DNA of 64,000 nt from Chalara sp. BL73 (GCA_918026815.1 CAKJVC010000010.1:2172501-2236500), one strand, 5' to 3'; counted from the first letter of the stretch, positions 20,740 to 31,900 are shown. The notes: generated from the sequence alone by a model not told the origin. Made by a program: numbers and translations.

Positions 20740-21000
20740 TCTAACTAAAGGGCCGTGCGTAGCACGGTGCCTACTCCGAATTCGAAGATATGACGCTAGA
20801 AGTAAGCTCCTAGAAACCAGAGGCTGAAAGCCTGGAAAATACTGGGATACTTGGCGTTTTTCCTTAACCGCAAGTATTAGCCAGGGAGGTATTTACACTG
20901 AAACTAGGTAATGAGCCATCCTCTATGCTCTAGCCCTCCTATTCCCTGTGGATCTCGCACCGCCATTATGTAAATTTTAAAAACAAAGGGAATTGTAGTA
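20740..21000 (+). repeat. Dispersed repeat with CGTGCGTAGCACG palindrome
   Basis: It begins near GGGCCGTGCGTAGCACGG (a 15-bp palindrome) and shares TACTCCGAATTCGAAGAT, TTTTCCTTAACCGCAAGTAT and an ATTATGTAA..TTA..AAAAA tail with 36034-36475. The short GC-rich hairpin resembles Helitron ends, but a CTRR end was not established. Confidence 0.6.
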
Positions 21001-21004
21001 GTTA

Positions 21005-21392
21005 ACTCAAACAAATAAAGGGCAGCAGGAGGGATTGCAATATAGCAGGTGAGGATACGTATGATATAAAGACACCTGATTAGCAATGCAAAAATAATAG
21101 CATTGTATTGATATGAATATTGATAATAAATGTAGGTCTTTGAATCTATGAGAGACTCAAGCTTGCTCTCCTCCAAGGAGTTCTGGCTTCCTTTTATTCT
21201 CTCGCTCCTCGACTGTTTTGTATTCTTCTTTTACAGCCACTAAGCCTGTGATTTGCCTGCGATTCGGATATCCCCGAAAGTACTTCAATAGCTGAAGCCC
21301 ACGACATTCCTGGTCATACTCCCTCATTGTAGCTGCAAGCCTGTAGCTGTTGTAGTTGCAAGCCTGTGGCTGGCCATGATCTGGTTACGCCG
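21005..21392 (+). repeat. LTR family 2, partial copy
   Basis: Begins CAAATAAAGGGCAGCAGGAG, as in family 2, and continues through GACTCAAGCTTGC, CTCCAAGGAGTT and CTGAAGCCCACGACA. Its second half is duplicated at 21659-21940. The copy is cut by the family 1 LTR at 21398. Confidence 0.65.
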
Positions 21393-21397
21393 TTTGC

Positions 21398-21653
21398 TGT
21401 TACGGCCCTGGCCTATCTCGAGCTTGGCCCCTGTTACCACAGGGCTCGGCATCCCAGAGCTTGGCGGCCGACGCTATAGGGCTCGCTTACACTGGCCCCT
21501 GGCCAGTCTCCTATATATAAAGCACTGCTTTCCTCCCCTTCTTCTGTCTGTAGCTTGTTCTCTTTGTTATAACAATTGATAGTCGTTCACACCTTTGAGT
21601 CCCTCTCCCCGAGATCTACGGATCGACATCCCTGTTCAGCTTGAGTTCTTACA
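21398..21653 (+). mobile_element. Solo LTR, family 1, copy C
   Basis: Starts TGTTACGGCCCTGG and ends CTTGAGTTCTTACA. The perfect 5-bp target duplication is TTTGC (21393-21397 and 21654-21658). TATATATAAAGCACTGC is the likely LTR promoter. It is inserted inside the family 2 sequence. Confidence 0.93.
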
Positions 21654-21658
21654 TTTGC

Positions 21659-21940
21659 AGCCCTGAAATATTGACATGAAATATAGGTCTATGAATCTAT
21701 GACATACTCAAGCTTGCCTCCTCCAAGGAGTTATAGCTTCTTTTGTATCCTTCGCCCCTCGGCGGTGTCCTACAGTGTCAGAAGCTTGTGACTTTGGCAT
21801 CCCCGAAAGTACTCTGGCAGCTGAAGCCCACGACACTCTAGGTCACACGCCATCATAGTAGCTATAAGCCCGTAGCTGCTGTAACTGCAAGCCTGCGACT
21901 GGCCATGGGCTGAGTACGCTGTTTGCGGCCCTGAAAGTAC
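21659..21940 (+). repeat. Second copy of LTR family 2 distal half
   Basis: ATCTATGACATACTCAAGC, CTCCAAGGAGTTATAGC, CATCCCCGAAAGTACTC and GCCTGCGACTGGCCATG repeat the sequence of about 21118-21390 at roughly 75-80% by eye, on the other side of the solo LTR. Confidence 0.6.
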
Positions 21941-22524
21941 TGCAGCTGATAACCATAATCTCTTTCGTAAGGAAGCTTATTCCATATCCGAAGTCTTGAA
22001 TGGATCCTGGCTATTACAGAAAAGGCGTTGAGCCTCTGAGTGCGGTGTTCGGCTTCTTTGGAGCAGCCAGCGCCGCACCGAAGGCTCCTGAGCCTTCCGG
22101 CATGCCGGTGGTCGGAGAGAAAGGGAGAGAAAGAGTAAAATTATCAGGTTAGGCTTTTAAGGTCTTTGAAAATGGCTAGAAAAGCGATAAAAAAGGTGTA
22201 ACAACTACTGGGACCGCCCTTATATAACCCAGGAGATAGCATGTGACCAGTTCAGGGTCCTAGCTAAGCGATCCAATGGGCATTCGCGGTTGTTGCGCGA
22301 CATCTGTCAATGAATGACAATGTGGCGTGCACGTGGCCTCTAGGACCGTGACATCTGTTCGTCTTTGTCATTTGTCAGAAATAGGTGGTATTAGGCAAGA
22401 GGATCTGTGAGGATATCACGGCGATGGAATACAGGCTTGTAAGAGCGTTAGGGATGATGATATTGTCTACAGTTCTAAGCCGTAAATATGTGTGTAACAG
22501 AGACTTTCTAGCTCCTTGGACTAC
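21941..22524. other. Spacer, no supported gene
   Basis: Repeat-like, partly purine-rich (GAGAGAAAGGGAGAGAAAGAG near 22115) sequence downstream of the HET-NACHT-ankyrin gene. An open plus-strand frame that starts here merely runs antisense through the ankyrin array. Confidence 0.5.
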
Positions 22525-25500
22525 TTACGTAAGCCGATTCCTGACATCATTTGAGTCGACGTCGGCCTTGCCTGTCTCGAGCAGCAGCTTAACGACAGCG
22601 TCGTGCCCGCATGCTGTCGCTCTTGATAGTGGCGTTTGTCCGTCCTTATCTTTCGAATCAACGTCGACCATGCCTGTCTCAAGCAGCAGCTTGACTACGG
22701 CTTCGTGCCCACGTACTGCTGCTCTTGATAGCGGAGTCCGTCCGTCCTTATCTTTCCAATCAACGTTGACCTTGCCTGTTTCGAGCAGCAGTTTAACGAC
22801 AGCTTCATGCCCGCGTGCTGTCGCTCTTGATAGCGGCGTTCGTCCTTCTGTGTCTTTCGAATCAATGTCGACCCCGCCCGTTTCGAACAGCAGCTTGACT
22901 ATAGCTTCATGCCCACGTGCTGTCGCCCAAAATAGTGGCGTTTGTCCGTCTTTGTATTTCGAGTCAACATCGACTTTGCTTGTTTCAAGCAGCAGCTTAA
23001 CAACAGCTTCGTTCTTATTTTCTACTGCCCATAATAATGGTGTCCGACCATCTTTGTATTTCGAGTTAACGTCAACTTTACCTGTTTCAAGCAGCAGCTT
23101 GACTACGGCTTTGTGCTTGTTCTCTACGGCCCACAATAACGGCGTTTGTCCGTCTTTGTCTTTCAAATCAACGCCGACTTTGCCTGTTTCGAGTAATAGC
23201 TTAACAACGGCTTCGTGCCCGTTTTTTGCCGCCCACAATAACGGTGTCCGTCCGTCTTCGTCTTTTGAATCCACGTCGACTTTACTTGTTTCGAGTAGTA
23301 GCTTAACAATGGCTTCGTGCCCGTTTTTTGCCGCCCAAAATAGCGGCGTCCGTCCGTCTTCGTCTTTTGAATTCACGTCGACTTTGCCTGTTTCGAGCAG
23401 CAGTTTAACAACAGCTTCGTGCCCGTTTTTTGCCGCCCAAAATAGCGGCGTCCGTCCGTCTTCGTCTTTTGAATTCACGTCGACTTTGCCTGTTTCGAGC
23501 AGCAGTTTAACAACAGCTTCGCGCTCGTTTCTTGCCGCCCACAATAGCGGCGTCCGTCCGTTTTTGTCTTTTGAATCAACATCGACTTTGCCTGTTTCGA
23601 GCAGCAGCTTAACAACGGCCTTGTGCCCGTTTCTTGCCGCCCATAATAACGGCGTCCATCCGTTTTTGTCTTTTGAGTCAGCGTCGACTTTGCCTGTTTC
23701 AAGCAGCAGCTTAACGACAGCTTCGTGCTTATTCTCTACCGCCAACAATAACGGCGTCTGTCCGTCTTTGTCTTTCGAATCAATGCCGACTTTGCCTGTT
23801 TCGAGCAGTAGCTTAACAACGGCTTTGTGCCCGTTTCCTGCCGCTTTCGATAACGGCGTCCACCCGTTTCTGTCTTTTGAATCAACGTCGACTTTGCCTG
23901 TTTCAAGCAGCAGCTTAACAATGGCTTCGTGTCCGTTTCCTGCCGCCCATAATAACGGTGTTTGTCCGTTTTTGTCTTTCGAATCAACATCAACTTTGCC
24001 TGTTTCGAGCAGCAGCTTAACAACAGTTTTGTGCCCGTTTCCTGCCGCCCATAATAACGGCGTTTGTCCGTCTTTGTATTTAGAGTCAACATCGACTTTT
24101 CCTGTTTCGAGCAGCAGCTTAACGACAGCTTCGTGCTTATTTTTTACCGCCAACAATAATGCCGTCTGTCCGTCTTTGTCTTTCGAGTCAACATCGACTT
24201 TGCCTGTTTCAAGCAGCAGCTTAACAACAGCTTCGTGCTTATTCTCTACCGCCAACAATAATGGCGTCTGTCCATTTTTGTCTTTCGAGTCAACATCGAC
24301 TTTGCCTGTTTCGAGCAGCAGCTTAACGACAGCTTCGTGCTTATTTTTTACCGCCAACAATAGCGGCGTCTGTCCGTTTTTGTCTTTCGAGTCAACGTTA
24401 GCTTTGCCTGTCTCGAGCAGCAGCTTAACTACGGCTGTGTAATTGTTCTCTACGGCCCACAATAGCGGCGTCCGTCCGTTTTTGTCTTTCGAGTTGACGT
24501 TAACTTTACCTGTTTCAAGCAGTAGCTTGACAACGGCTTCGTGCCCGTTTTCTGCCGCCCATAATAACGGCGTCCGTCCGTCTTTGTATTTCGAATCAAC
24601 ATTGACTTTGCCTGTTTCAAGAAGCAACTTAACAACAGCTTCGTGCTTATTTTCTACTGCCCAGAATAGCGGCGTTTGTCCGTCTTTGTATTTTGAATCA
24701 ACGTCAACTTTGCTTGTTTCAAGAAGCAGCTTAATAACTGCTTCGTGCTTATTTTTTACCGCCAACAATAACGGCGTCCGTCCGTCTTTGTATTTCGAGT
24801 TAACGTCGACTTTGCTTATTTCAAGCAGCAGCTTGACTACGCTTGTGTGCTTGTTTTCTACAGCCCACAATAATGGCGTCCGTCCGTCTTTGTCTTTCGA
24901 ATTAACGTCGACTTTGCCTGTTCCGAGTAGTAGCTTAACAACGGCTTCGTGCCCGTTTCCTGCCGCCCACGATAATGGCGTCCGTCCATCTTTGTATTTC
25001 GGATCAACGTCGACTTTGCCTGTTTCAAGCAGCAGCCTAACAATAGCTTCGTGCTTGTTCTCTACCGCCCACAGTAGCGGCGTCTGTCCATATTTGGTTT
25101 TTAGGTTGACGTCAACTTTGTTTGTCTCAAGTAGTTGCTTGACTATGGCTTCATGCTTATTCTCTACCGCCCACAATAGCGGCGTCCGTCCGTCCTTGTC
25201 TTTCGAGTCAACGTTAACCTTGCCTGTCTCGAGCAGCAGCTTGGCTACGGCTTCGTGCTTATTCTTTACCGCCCACGATAGCGGCGTCCGTCCGTCTTTA
25301 TCCTTTGAGTCGATGTCGGCCTTGTTTGTCTCGAGCAGAAACGCAAATATCACCTGGTTGCCAAGCTCCGCCAAATATGAGAGTGTGGTCCTCCGGTTTG
25401 AGAATTTGAAGTCTCGTCCAAGGTTGCCCTCTCTGCCTTTATCTTGGATGTACTGGTTGTATATTTTGTGAAGCCGACTACCTGGAGACCGATTCATCAC

Positions 25501-27957
25501 AATAGTTTCCAGAAATGTTTGGACGGCTTTCTCACTCCCGGTCGCAAAGGCTGCTAAAAGGGGAGACCCGTACCGTTCGTTTTCCACTTTAAAACAAGAT
25601 AGGATAGATGGATGAGCTCTAATGAGGTTTGACATATTGCCCTCCGCCAATATATACAGAAGACTTACATTTTCTGTATGCCTGCGTACTTCATGTTTTT
25701 CAAATAGATTGTCAAGCTTAATCCAACGGGCCAACGAGAAGCTTTGGATAAGATTTTCCTGAGCGATACCACAACCTGCGGCTACATCTGCATGGTATAG
25801 CATATTGCGTACGGCATACTCTAGAAACGGAAATGCACTTGTAGCTGATTGGCGGTGGACTATAGCTTCTTGTGATGAAGCTTTTGGAAGATCCTTAGTG
25901 AGCTCTTGAAAGGTAGAAACGTCGATCTTCGTATAGTTGATGCAGCACTGCTTTAGCATTTCGTGGCCCTGACCTTGGAAGTTGTGTCCAAGATTTGACA
26001 AGATTTCTCCGAGCCCATTTTCCTTCAACAGAAAGTCGTTCACTGATTCGTGGATGAATTGGACTTTCGGAGCCTTGGATATCGTGATTTCGGTGAGTCC
26101 TTTAGATGAATCGAGTATAAATCTCTTGATAATGTCCATTGATATTTCGTCGGGGTCCCACCTTGATAAAGCATTGTGCTCAGCTCCAGAGAGAATAGCA
26201 AAGTATAACTGTTCCGGACTCAGCGGTTGCCTCGCAAAGAGCACCCACTGGATACATAAAGCTAGATCGTCTGTATTGCGGGAGTCACGTGTCAAAATAT
26301 CGCGGAACAGCTCGTGCAGGTCGCTAGGGATATCTCGGAGTCTCCGCCGAAGCTCATGTATGCGGCCACCGTCGTGTTCTTTATTTAGCATCCACACCAC
26401 GAGAACAACCCACATAAAGATCCCAGAGGCCTTTTCTTGAAGTTCCGTTCGGATCTGCTCAGCAATTTTACTATGCCCAATCATCAACTCGCTGTTGAGA
26501 AATTCGGTTATGTCCTGGCTGTGTTCTTCTTGTCTTTCCAGAACTAAATCTAGCCCTTTCCGGATTGTAATGTAAGGGTAATGCCTGCTTGAAAAGCAGA
26601 CTTGAAACCTAATACTGGTTGACACGGCAAGCTCACTAACATGTTCAAAATATGATATCATATCCCGGATCTCCTGTTCCCCACATTCATCCAAGGCATC
26701 GATGAAACATAGTACAGAACTCCTTCCAAGACTGTGTATAGCTTGTTCTAATAGCGTTTTCAGTGATTCGACGCTCCATTGGTGATTTGTGGTGATGCTT
26801 GACATTGAGAGACCAAGCGAGTCAAAGACGCACTGAAGCACTGGGAGTCGTTGGAGGAGCTGCAGCAGCAGTGATCGATATGCCCCGGCCGTAGACTTCT
26901 CTATATCCTCGCCTCGTGCATTGAAAAAGAATGAAATCACAATCTTATCCTTCATCATTTTGCGGGCATTAACAAGAGCAAATTTCATCAATGTTGACTT
27001 TCCAGTCCCGGGCTTCCCTTTAATCCATAAGAAGCCGTGGTGTTTGCCCAGTTTAGTGGCATCAAGCCAGTCAAGGTATTCAGACTTTTTCAACAGCCAT
27101 CTACATGTCTTGGCATGAGCATTTTTAATAGTCATCTGGCGTGCATCGATTTGGTGAAATCTTAACGAGTCTAACAACATTTGCTTTTGATCTTCGCTTA
27201 GTGACAGCAATTCATTCTTCGAACATTCTTTTATCTCCTTCTGAAGCCGATTCAATGCTTTTTTCCGTCCTTCGCCATATATAAGCGGCATATGGATGTC
27301 GAAAATACCTAGTAGAGAATATGCCTCGTCTTCTTCGCGTTTTGTTTGGCGTTTTGCTGCCCACGATATGCGCTCAGACACACCAAAATGAGACAAAGAG
27401 CTTCCTCGAAGAGCTTGTATAGCGATTCCTGTTATCTCGTGGAGAGTTTGCTCAAGTGATTGCTTGTCACCGAGCCGCTGTTCCTCCCTTGAGAAGAATT
27501 CAACTAATGCTGGAGCAATAAGCTCTTGAAGCGTCCAGCCACGAGTAAACCATCTGCTTCTTTTGAATGCCGGTTTCCATCTTCGGGAGAACTCGCCGTC
27601 TTTAGCTGAATCGCTGACTACAACATCAGACAAATACACGTAGCATCTTTCCGCATCCTGATACCAGCGAAACATAGAGTTGATGGCTTCTGACAGCTCT
27701 GTGCTACTTGATTTATCGATACAGCAGGTGTCCACCCAGGAGTACCGTAGGCCATTATTAGCAGCCTGCGCTGTGCAGAACCGGATCTTCTTATAGCCAG
27801 CTTTAGTTTTTCCTGTACCCTCTACTAGATCTTTGAAAGTAACCTCCTCGTGGTCTACTTCCCAAGTATGCGAAAGAATAGCATAAGGTGGAATGTCATC
27901 GCCAACGAACTCAACGAGGCTGAGCTCACCGTCGTCTCGAAGTCTTAGAAGACGCAT
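22525..27957 (-). CDS. HET-NACHT-ankyrin NLR, 1810 aa
   Basis: Single exon. I start at the ATG at 27957 (MRLLRLRDDGELSLVEF), the canonical opening of this HET subclass; the frame is open 51 codons further up. HET region, residues 1 to about 260: IPPYAILSHTWEVDHEEVTF, GLRYSWVDTCCIDKSSSTEL, RWFTRGWTLQELIAP, AYSLLGIFDIHMPLIYGEG. NACHT: leader SLRFHQIDARQMTIKNAH, Walker A GKPGTGKST near 313, Walker B VLCFIDALDECGE near 417, then SSRHYPYITI and FIHESVNDFLL. Residues 878-1795 are 27 ankyrin units of 34 residues, then a truncated 28th (DVDSNDVRNRLT). The NACHT core is clearly paralogous to the NLR at 11454, but the effector is a HET domain in cis. Such proteins act in non-self recognition and cell death. 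The frame is intact over 5.4 kb despite heavy local repetition. Confidence 0.95.
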   Translation of the reverse strand: MRLLRLRDDGELSLVEFVGDDIPPYAILSHTWEVDHEEVTFKDLVEGTGKTKAGYKKIRFCTAQAANNGLRYSWVDTCCIDKSSSTELSEAINSMFRWYQDAERCYVYLSDVVVSDSAKDGEFSRRWKPAFKRSRWFTRGWTLQELIAPALVEFFSREEQRLGDKQSLEQTLHEITGIAIQALRGSSLSHFGVSERISWAAKRQTKREEDEAYSLLGIFDIHMPLIYGEGRKKALNRLQKEIKECSKNELLSLSEDQKQMLLDSLRFHQIDARQMTIKNAHAKTCRWLLKKSEYLDWLDATKLGKHHGFLWIKGKPGTGKSTLMKFALVNARKMMKDKIVISFFFNARGEDIEKSTAGAYRSLLLQLLQRLPVLQCVFDSLGLSMSSITTNHQWSVESLKTLLEQAIHSLGRSSVLCFIDALDECGEQEIRDMISYFEHVSELAVSTSIRFQVCFSSRHYPYITIRKGLDLVLERQEEHSQDITEFLNSELMIGHSKIAEQIRTELQEKASGIFMWVVLVVWMLNKEHDGGRIHELRRRLRDIPSDLHELFRDILTRDSRNTDDLALCIQWVLFARQPLSPEQLYFAILSGAEHNALSRWDPDEISMDIIKRFILDSSKGLTEITISKAPKVQFIHESVNDFLLKENGLGEILSNLGHNFQGQGHEMLKQCCINYTKIDVSTFQELTKDLPKASSQEAIVHRQSATSAFPFLEYAVRNMLYHADVAAGCGIAQENLIQSFSLARWIKLDNLFEKHEVRRHTENVSLLYILAEGNMSNLIRAHPSILSCFKVENERYGSPLLAAFATGSEKAVQTFLETIVMNRSPGSRLHKIYNQYIQDKGREGNLGRDFKFSNRRTTLSYLAELGNQVIFAFLLETNKADIDSKDKDGRTPLSWAVKNKHEAVAKLLLETGKVNVDSKDKDGRTPLLWAVENKHEAIVKQLLETNKVDVNLKTKYGQTPLLWAVENKHEAIVRLLLETGKVDVDPKYKDGRTPLSWAAGNGHEAVVKLLLGTGKVDVNSKDKDGRTPLLWAVENKHTSVVKLLLEISKVDVNSKYKDGRTPLLLAVKNKHEAVIKLLLETSKVDVDSKYKDGQTPLFWAVENKHEAVVKLLLETGKVNVDSKYKDGRTPLLWAAENGHEAVVKLLLETGKVNVNSKDKNGRTPLLWAVENNYTAVVKLLLETGKANVDSKDKNGQTPLLLAVKNKHEAVVKLLLETGKVDVDSKDKNGQTPLLLAVENKHEAVVKLLLETGKVDVDSKDKDGQTALLLAVKNKHEAVVKLLLETGKVDVDSKYKDGQTPLLWAAGNGHKTVVKLLLETGKVDVDSKDKNGQTPLLWAAGNGHEAIVKLLLETGKVDVDSKDRNGWTPLSKAAGNGHKAVVKLLLETGKVGIDSKDKDGQTPLLLAVENKHEAVVKLLLETGKVDADSKDKNGWTPLLWAARNGHKAVVKLLLETGKVDVDSKDKNGRTPLLWAARNEREAVVKLLLETGKVDVNSKDEDGRTPLFWAAKNGHEAVVKLLLETGKVDVNSKDEDGRTPLFWAAKNGHEAIVKLLLETSKVDVDSKDEDGRTPLLWAAKNGHEAVVKLLLETGKVGVDLKDKDGQTPLLWAVENKHKAVVKLLLETGKVDVNSKYKDGRTPLLWAVENKNEAVVKLLLETSKVDVDSKYKDGQTPLFWATARGHEAIVKLLFETGGVDIDSKDTEGRTPLSRATARGHEAVVKLLLETGKVNVDWKDKDGRTPLSRAAVRGHEAVVKLLLETGMVDVDSKDKDGQTPLSRATACGHDAVVKLLLETGKADVDSNDVRNRLT
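22573..25326 (-). repeat. Ankyrin-coding minisatellite-like array, 27 x 102 bp
   Basis: Exactly 34 codons per unit, consensus GKVDVDSKDKDGRTPLLWAV then ENKHEAVVKLLLET. Units 19 and 20, counted from the N-terminal side, differ by one residue, and several others by two or three, so the array is being homogenised. Variation clusters at DGx-TPL, the LLWA/SRAA position and ENK/GNG/KNG, as expected for the ligand-contact face. Both strands stay open because of the biased codon use, which creates long antisense frames. Confidence 0.97.
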
Positions 27958-28384
27958 TATGATGATAGATTTGTAAGATAAGGATATAGTTACATTAACA
28001 AGGGTAAGGATGCTCAGGTGTTCGATGTTGAGGATCCTTGTGGTTTCGAATATGGCTGGGGACATGAGGAGTGTCAACAGGGGGTGCACGAATTCTGTGC
28101 GCACCCACAAAATTTGGCCGACAACGCACCCCGAAAATCGCCCATTTCATAACTTTATAACTTCACATATTTGTACTATAAAGCTATCTAATAATTTATA
28201 TATAAGCTTCTATATATTTCAAGAGTAGACTTGTCTAAAAACTTTTTTCAAAAAATTTGAAAATTTAAGAAATATATCAAGATTATCATGTTTATCACGT
28301 GAGTAGCTCGCGTGTATTCCCTAATTGGGACTAGCAGAACATTGCCTGAGAGCCAGATTTAGTTGAGAGTTTTTTTTCCCAGAG
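27958..28384. promoter_or_regulatory. Upstream region of the HET-NACHT-ankyrin gene
   Basis: 427 bases, AT-rich between 28140 and 28290, between the NLR start and a dispersed repeat. It presumably holds the promoter; no specific site is recognised. Confidence 0.35.
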
Positions 28385-28474
28385 CTCCACCTCTTCTCCT
28401 TAGTTTAGTATTTTCGTATTGAAGTACCTACAACCCGCCTTTCCAGGCATATAGGACCGTGTTCGTGACAGGTC
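28385..28474 (-). repeat. Dispersed repeat copy (inverted match to 7246-7330)
   Basis: Contains CTTAGTTTAGTATTTTCGTA and GGACCGTGTTCGTGACA, the reverse complement of 7246-7330. In reverse orientation it starts TGTCACGAACACGGTCC at 28474. Confidence 0.7.
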
Positions 28475-28853
28475 GGCCGATTCCGCTGTGAACGGCAGGC
28501 AAAGAGTTTTAACCCTCATATTTTCTACGGGCCCTTCGCGCATCGACAATAACAACTGGCTTTCGGGCCCGCGAGTCCTCCTATGACCCCGTCTATTAGG
28601 GTGATCAATATCTTCACTCAACTCAAATGGAAGTGATATGTCTTCGGACGACTGCGGCGGAGTTATTGGAGAGAATGTTAAGCTATCGGGTGAAGCGTAT
28701 CCATTGCTCGCAGTGGAAATTTGCATGGAAGGATCATTTTTATTGTTTGCCGGGAAACTCGCATATAGCAGAGCGTGCACACTGTCCGGAGCAGGAATTT
28801 GCACAAACTCATCCTGATTGTTTTCTTACAAAGTAGCGGAAGGCAGAGCCTAT
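28475..28853. other. 3' flank of the interrupted DUF7924-like gene
   Basis: An open minus-strand frame across here (SPDSLTFSPITPPQSSEDIS) is downstream of the reconstructed stop at 28854. It may be a relic or an alternative 3' exon, but no domain is recognised. Confidence 0.3.
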
Positions 28854-28934
28854 TTATTGATTAGTTGGGTCTTCTCCGTCTTCACAGTCGTAACTATTAG
28901 CAGCTGTGGAATCGGCAGTCTCGGCTGGTACACT

Positions 28935-31900
28935 CAGTGTGAGAAATTAGAGTTAAACTCTAGAGTTATATACTTAACTCTAACTCTAACTCTAATTAAA
29001 AAGCTCTAACTCTAATCTAACTCTAATAAAATTAGAGTTATTTAAAGTCACTTAAAGTTGATTAGAGTAAATGGAATAAAGTTTTTCCGCAAACGCTAAG
29101 CTCAATTAGGCATAGTATTTTAGTATCGGCGCGGATAAACTTTTAATTCCGAGCCTCGGCTCGATTAAATTTTGAACTTTTTAGAATAATCTTTTAGTTT
29201 CTAATTCTTTATATTAATAATAACGTATTAGTAAACGCTATTAACCAAAAAGCTTCTAATTCATTCTATACTTATAAATCAAGTGTTTGATTTTTAATAA
29301 ACAGAATTGTTTGGAAGTTACTAGATTTTTTAAATTTATTATAAAAAACATCGAGTTTCTTTACAATAATCTTTTTATTTAAATTAAACATAACAATTAA
29401 AAGTTAAATACTTTAACATTTTGGTTAACTTATATTTACATACAATACTTTTATATATTATAGTTTTATACAATGCCTTATCAAACTTCGATAAAAACAA
29501 ATAAAGAACAAAATTAACTTGATTTTATTTTAAAATCGATTGATCAACAATCTGCTTGTTTTAAATACGAACTATTTAAAAAAGTATTAGATCCTATTCA
29601 AAAAGATATTACAAAGCCAAGAACTTGTATAGTTAAATGCCTTTATAAAAATTGCGAGTAAGTTTAAATTATAAAATAAAACTTTATTAATATTAATTTT
29701 TTATAGTAAAAAGTTTTTTAATCAACGAATTTACGAATCAACAAGTAATTATTTAAATCATTATCGAAATAATCATAAAGCTTTTAATTTAAGAAAAGCT
29801 TTAATGGGCGAAAAAGGTAATTTTTGTTTAAATTAATTAAAATTCAGTTTTATTAACTTATTAATAGATTACGATTCTGATAATAGTTCTTCGCAACAAA
29901 GTCAACTATCTATAACAGATTCTTTTAGTCAATTAAGAGCAAATAAACGACCTAGATCTCCGAAAGAATTTAATAATAATAAATTTAAAGAATTGCTTTT
30001 AAATTTTATTATATCTAATAATATATTTTTTCGAGCAGTTACTACGGAATCTTTTAAAAGATTAGTTAATTTTTTAAATAAGTAAGTGTTTTTATTTATA
30101 TATATTAAGTGTTTATTAATTAATTATAGTAATACACCGCCAATTTACTTAAAATTGCTAAAAAACGAATTAAATTCTCTTTTTTTAATTAAGCAGCTAC
30201 AAATTAAAGAGGAACTAGAAGAACAAATTAAATCACACGGAAGTTTTTCTTTAACTTTAAACGCTTGGACCGCTATAAATCAAGACGCTTATTTAGGCAT
30301 AACAATGTAAGTTAATTAGCTAAATAGTCTTTTTTAACTTTTACTGATTATTTTATTAGACATTTTATAAATAAAGACTTTATATTAAAGTCTTATTTAT
30401 TAGGAATAAAAGATTTAAAACAAAAGCATTCAGGAACTTATTTAAACGAAGTATTATTAAATACTTTAAACTTTTATAATATTGAATATAATATTACAAA
30501 GTTAGTTAATACTTTATTTAATTAAAAACAAAAAGCTGATTTTTAAAATTTAGTATTACACGTAATAATGCTGCTTCAAATAATACTTTAATTAGTGCTT
30601 TTAAAAAACACTATAATATTAATAGTATTAAATTCGAAGGAAATATACTTTGTATAGCACATGTTTTAAATTTAGCTGTACAAGCTATTTTAAAAGCGTT
30701 AATTAAAAACGAAAACGATTATAACGCTTTAGATAATCAAGACGTTTATAATATTAAAAACGAAAATGAAAACGAAGAAGATTTAACTAGTAAGTTATTA
30801 TAGTATAAAATTTTTGAAGTATTTACTAACAAAACTTGTAGATATATCTGTTTGGCGGAAAATTCGAAAAATTATTATTGGAATTAAATATTCTCAAGAA
30901 AATAAACGTTTATTAAAAGCTCAAATTATAGCACAAAATATAGAAAATCCTTGAATTCCGCAATTAGGTATTTATAAACTTTTTTTTTATAAAAAACTTA
31001 GCTAATAGTTAATAAATCAAAAAACTCGTTGGTCGTCGACTTATAATATGTTAAAAAACTTTTTAAATCTTTGGAGCCCTATCAAATCAGCTATTAGTTT
31101 ATCCGAAACTAAAGCTTTTAAACAAAAAGCTTTGCTTTTATTAACTAATAACGAAATTCTATATTTAGAAAATTGTTTAAAAATCTTTAATATATTTGTT
31201 AAAGCAACAACAAAATTACAGGCCGAAAAATATCCGACAATATATTATATAATTCCAGAATTATATAGTATATATATAAAATTAGAAAAAATTCGAGAAG
31301 ATTTAAATGTAAGCAAACTTGTTATTTTTTTATAATTTTTTTACTAATTTAATTATTAGACTCCGGTTTTTAACGATGCTATTAATAAAGGAATAGCAAA
31401 ATTGAAAAAGTATTATCCTAAAAACGGAATTAATAATACAAATAAAGCTATTTATTTGTCTTTAATTTTAGATCCTCGAATAAAAAAAAAGGTTTAGAAT
31501 TCCTTTTAAATCGAAATCAAGCAAGCAATATATATAATAAATTATATTCTGATTTTCAATTGTAAGTTTTATTCTTATTAATTGCTATTTTTTTTATTAA
31601 TTTATTTATAGTTATAAAGAAGATTATTTACAATCTTTACCAGAAATACAAATAGTTAATCAAAATATAAATCAAAATCAAAATCAAAATAATTTAGATA
31701 TATATATTGATAATAACGATGACGAAGATATAAACGAATTTGATTTATATTTTCAAGAACGAAGATCTGGACGACATGTAAGTAACCAAAAATTTTAAAA
31801 AATAATAATAAAATTATTAATTATTTAATAGATTAAACCTTTAGACTTTTGGCTACAAAATAAAACAAAATATCCTATTTTATCTTTAATAGCTAGAAAG

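Noticed and set aside
22385..25471. Long plus-strand open frames (685 and 342 codons) rich in Ser/Thr repeats
   Set aside because: They are exactly antisense to the ankyrin array of the HET-NACHT gene. The 102-bp periodicity and biased codons keep the other strand open.
28400..28804. 134-codon minus-strand frame beyond the DUF7924 stop
   Set aside because: It runs into the dispersed repeat at 28474 and has no domain. It may be an old exon but cannot be supported.
28960..29040. CTAACT-type repeats resembling telomeric DNA
   Set aside because: The unit is CTCTAACT/TTAGAGTTA, not TTAGGG, and it recurs at both hAT ends as a subterminal transposase-binding cluster.
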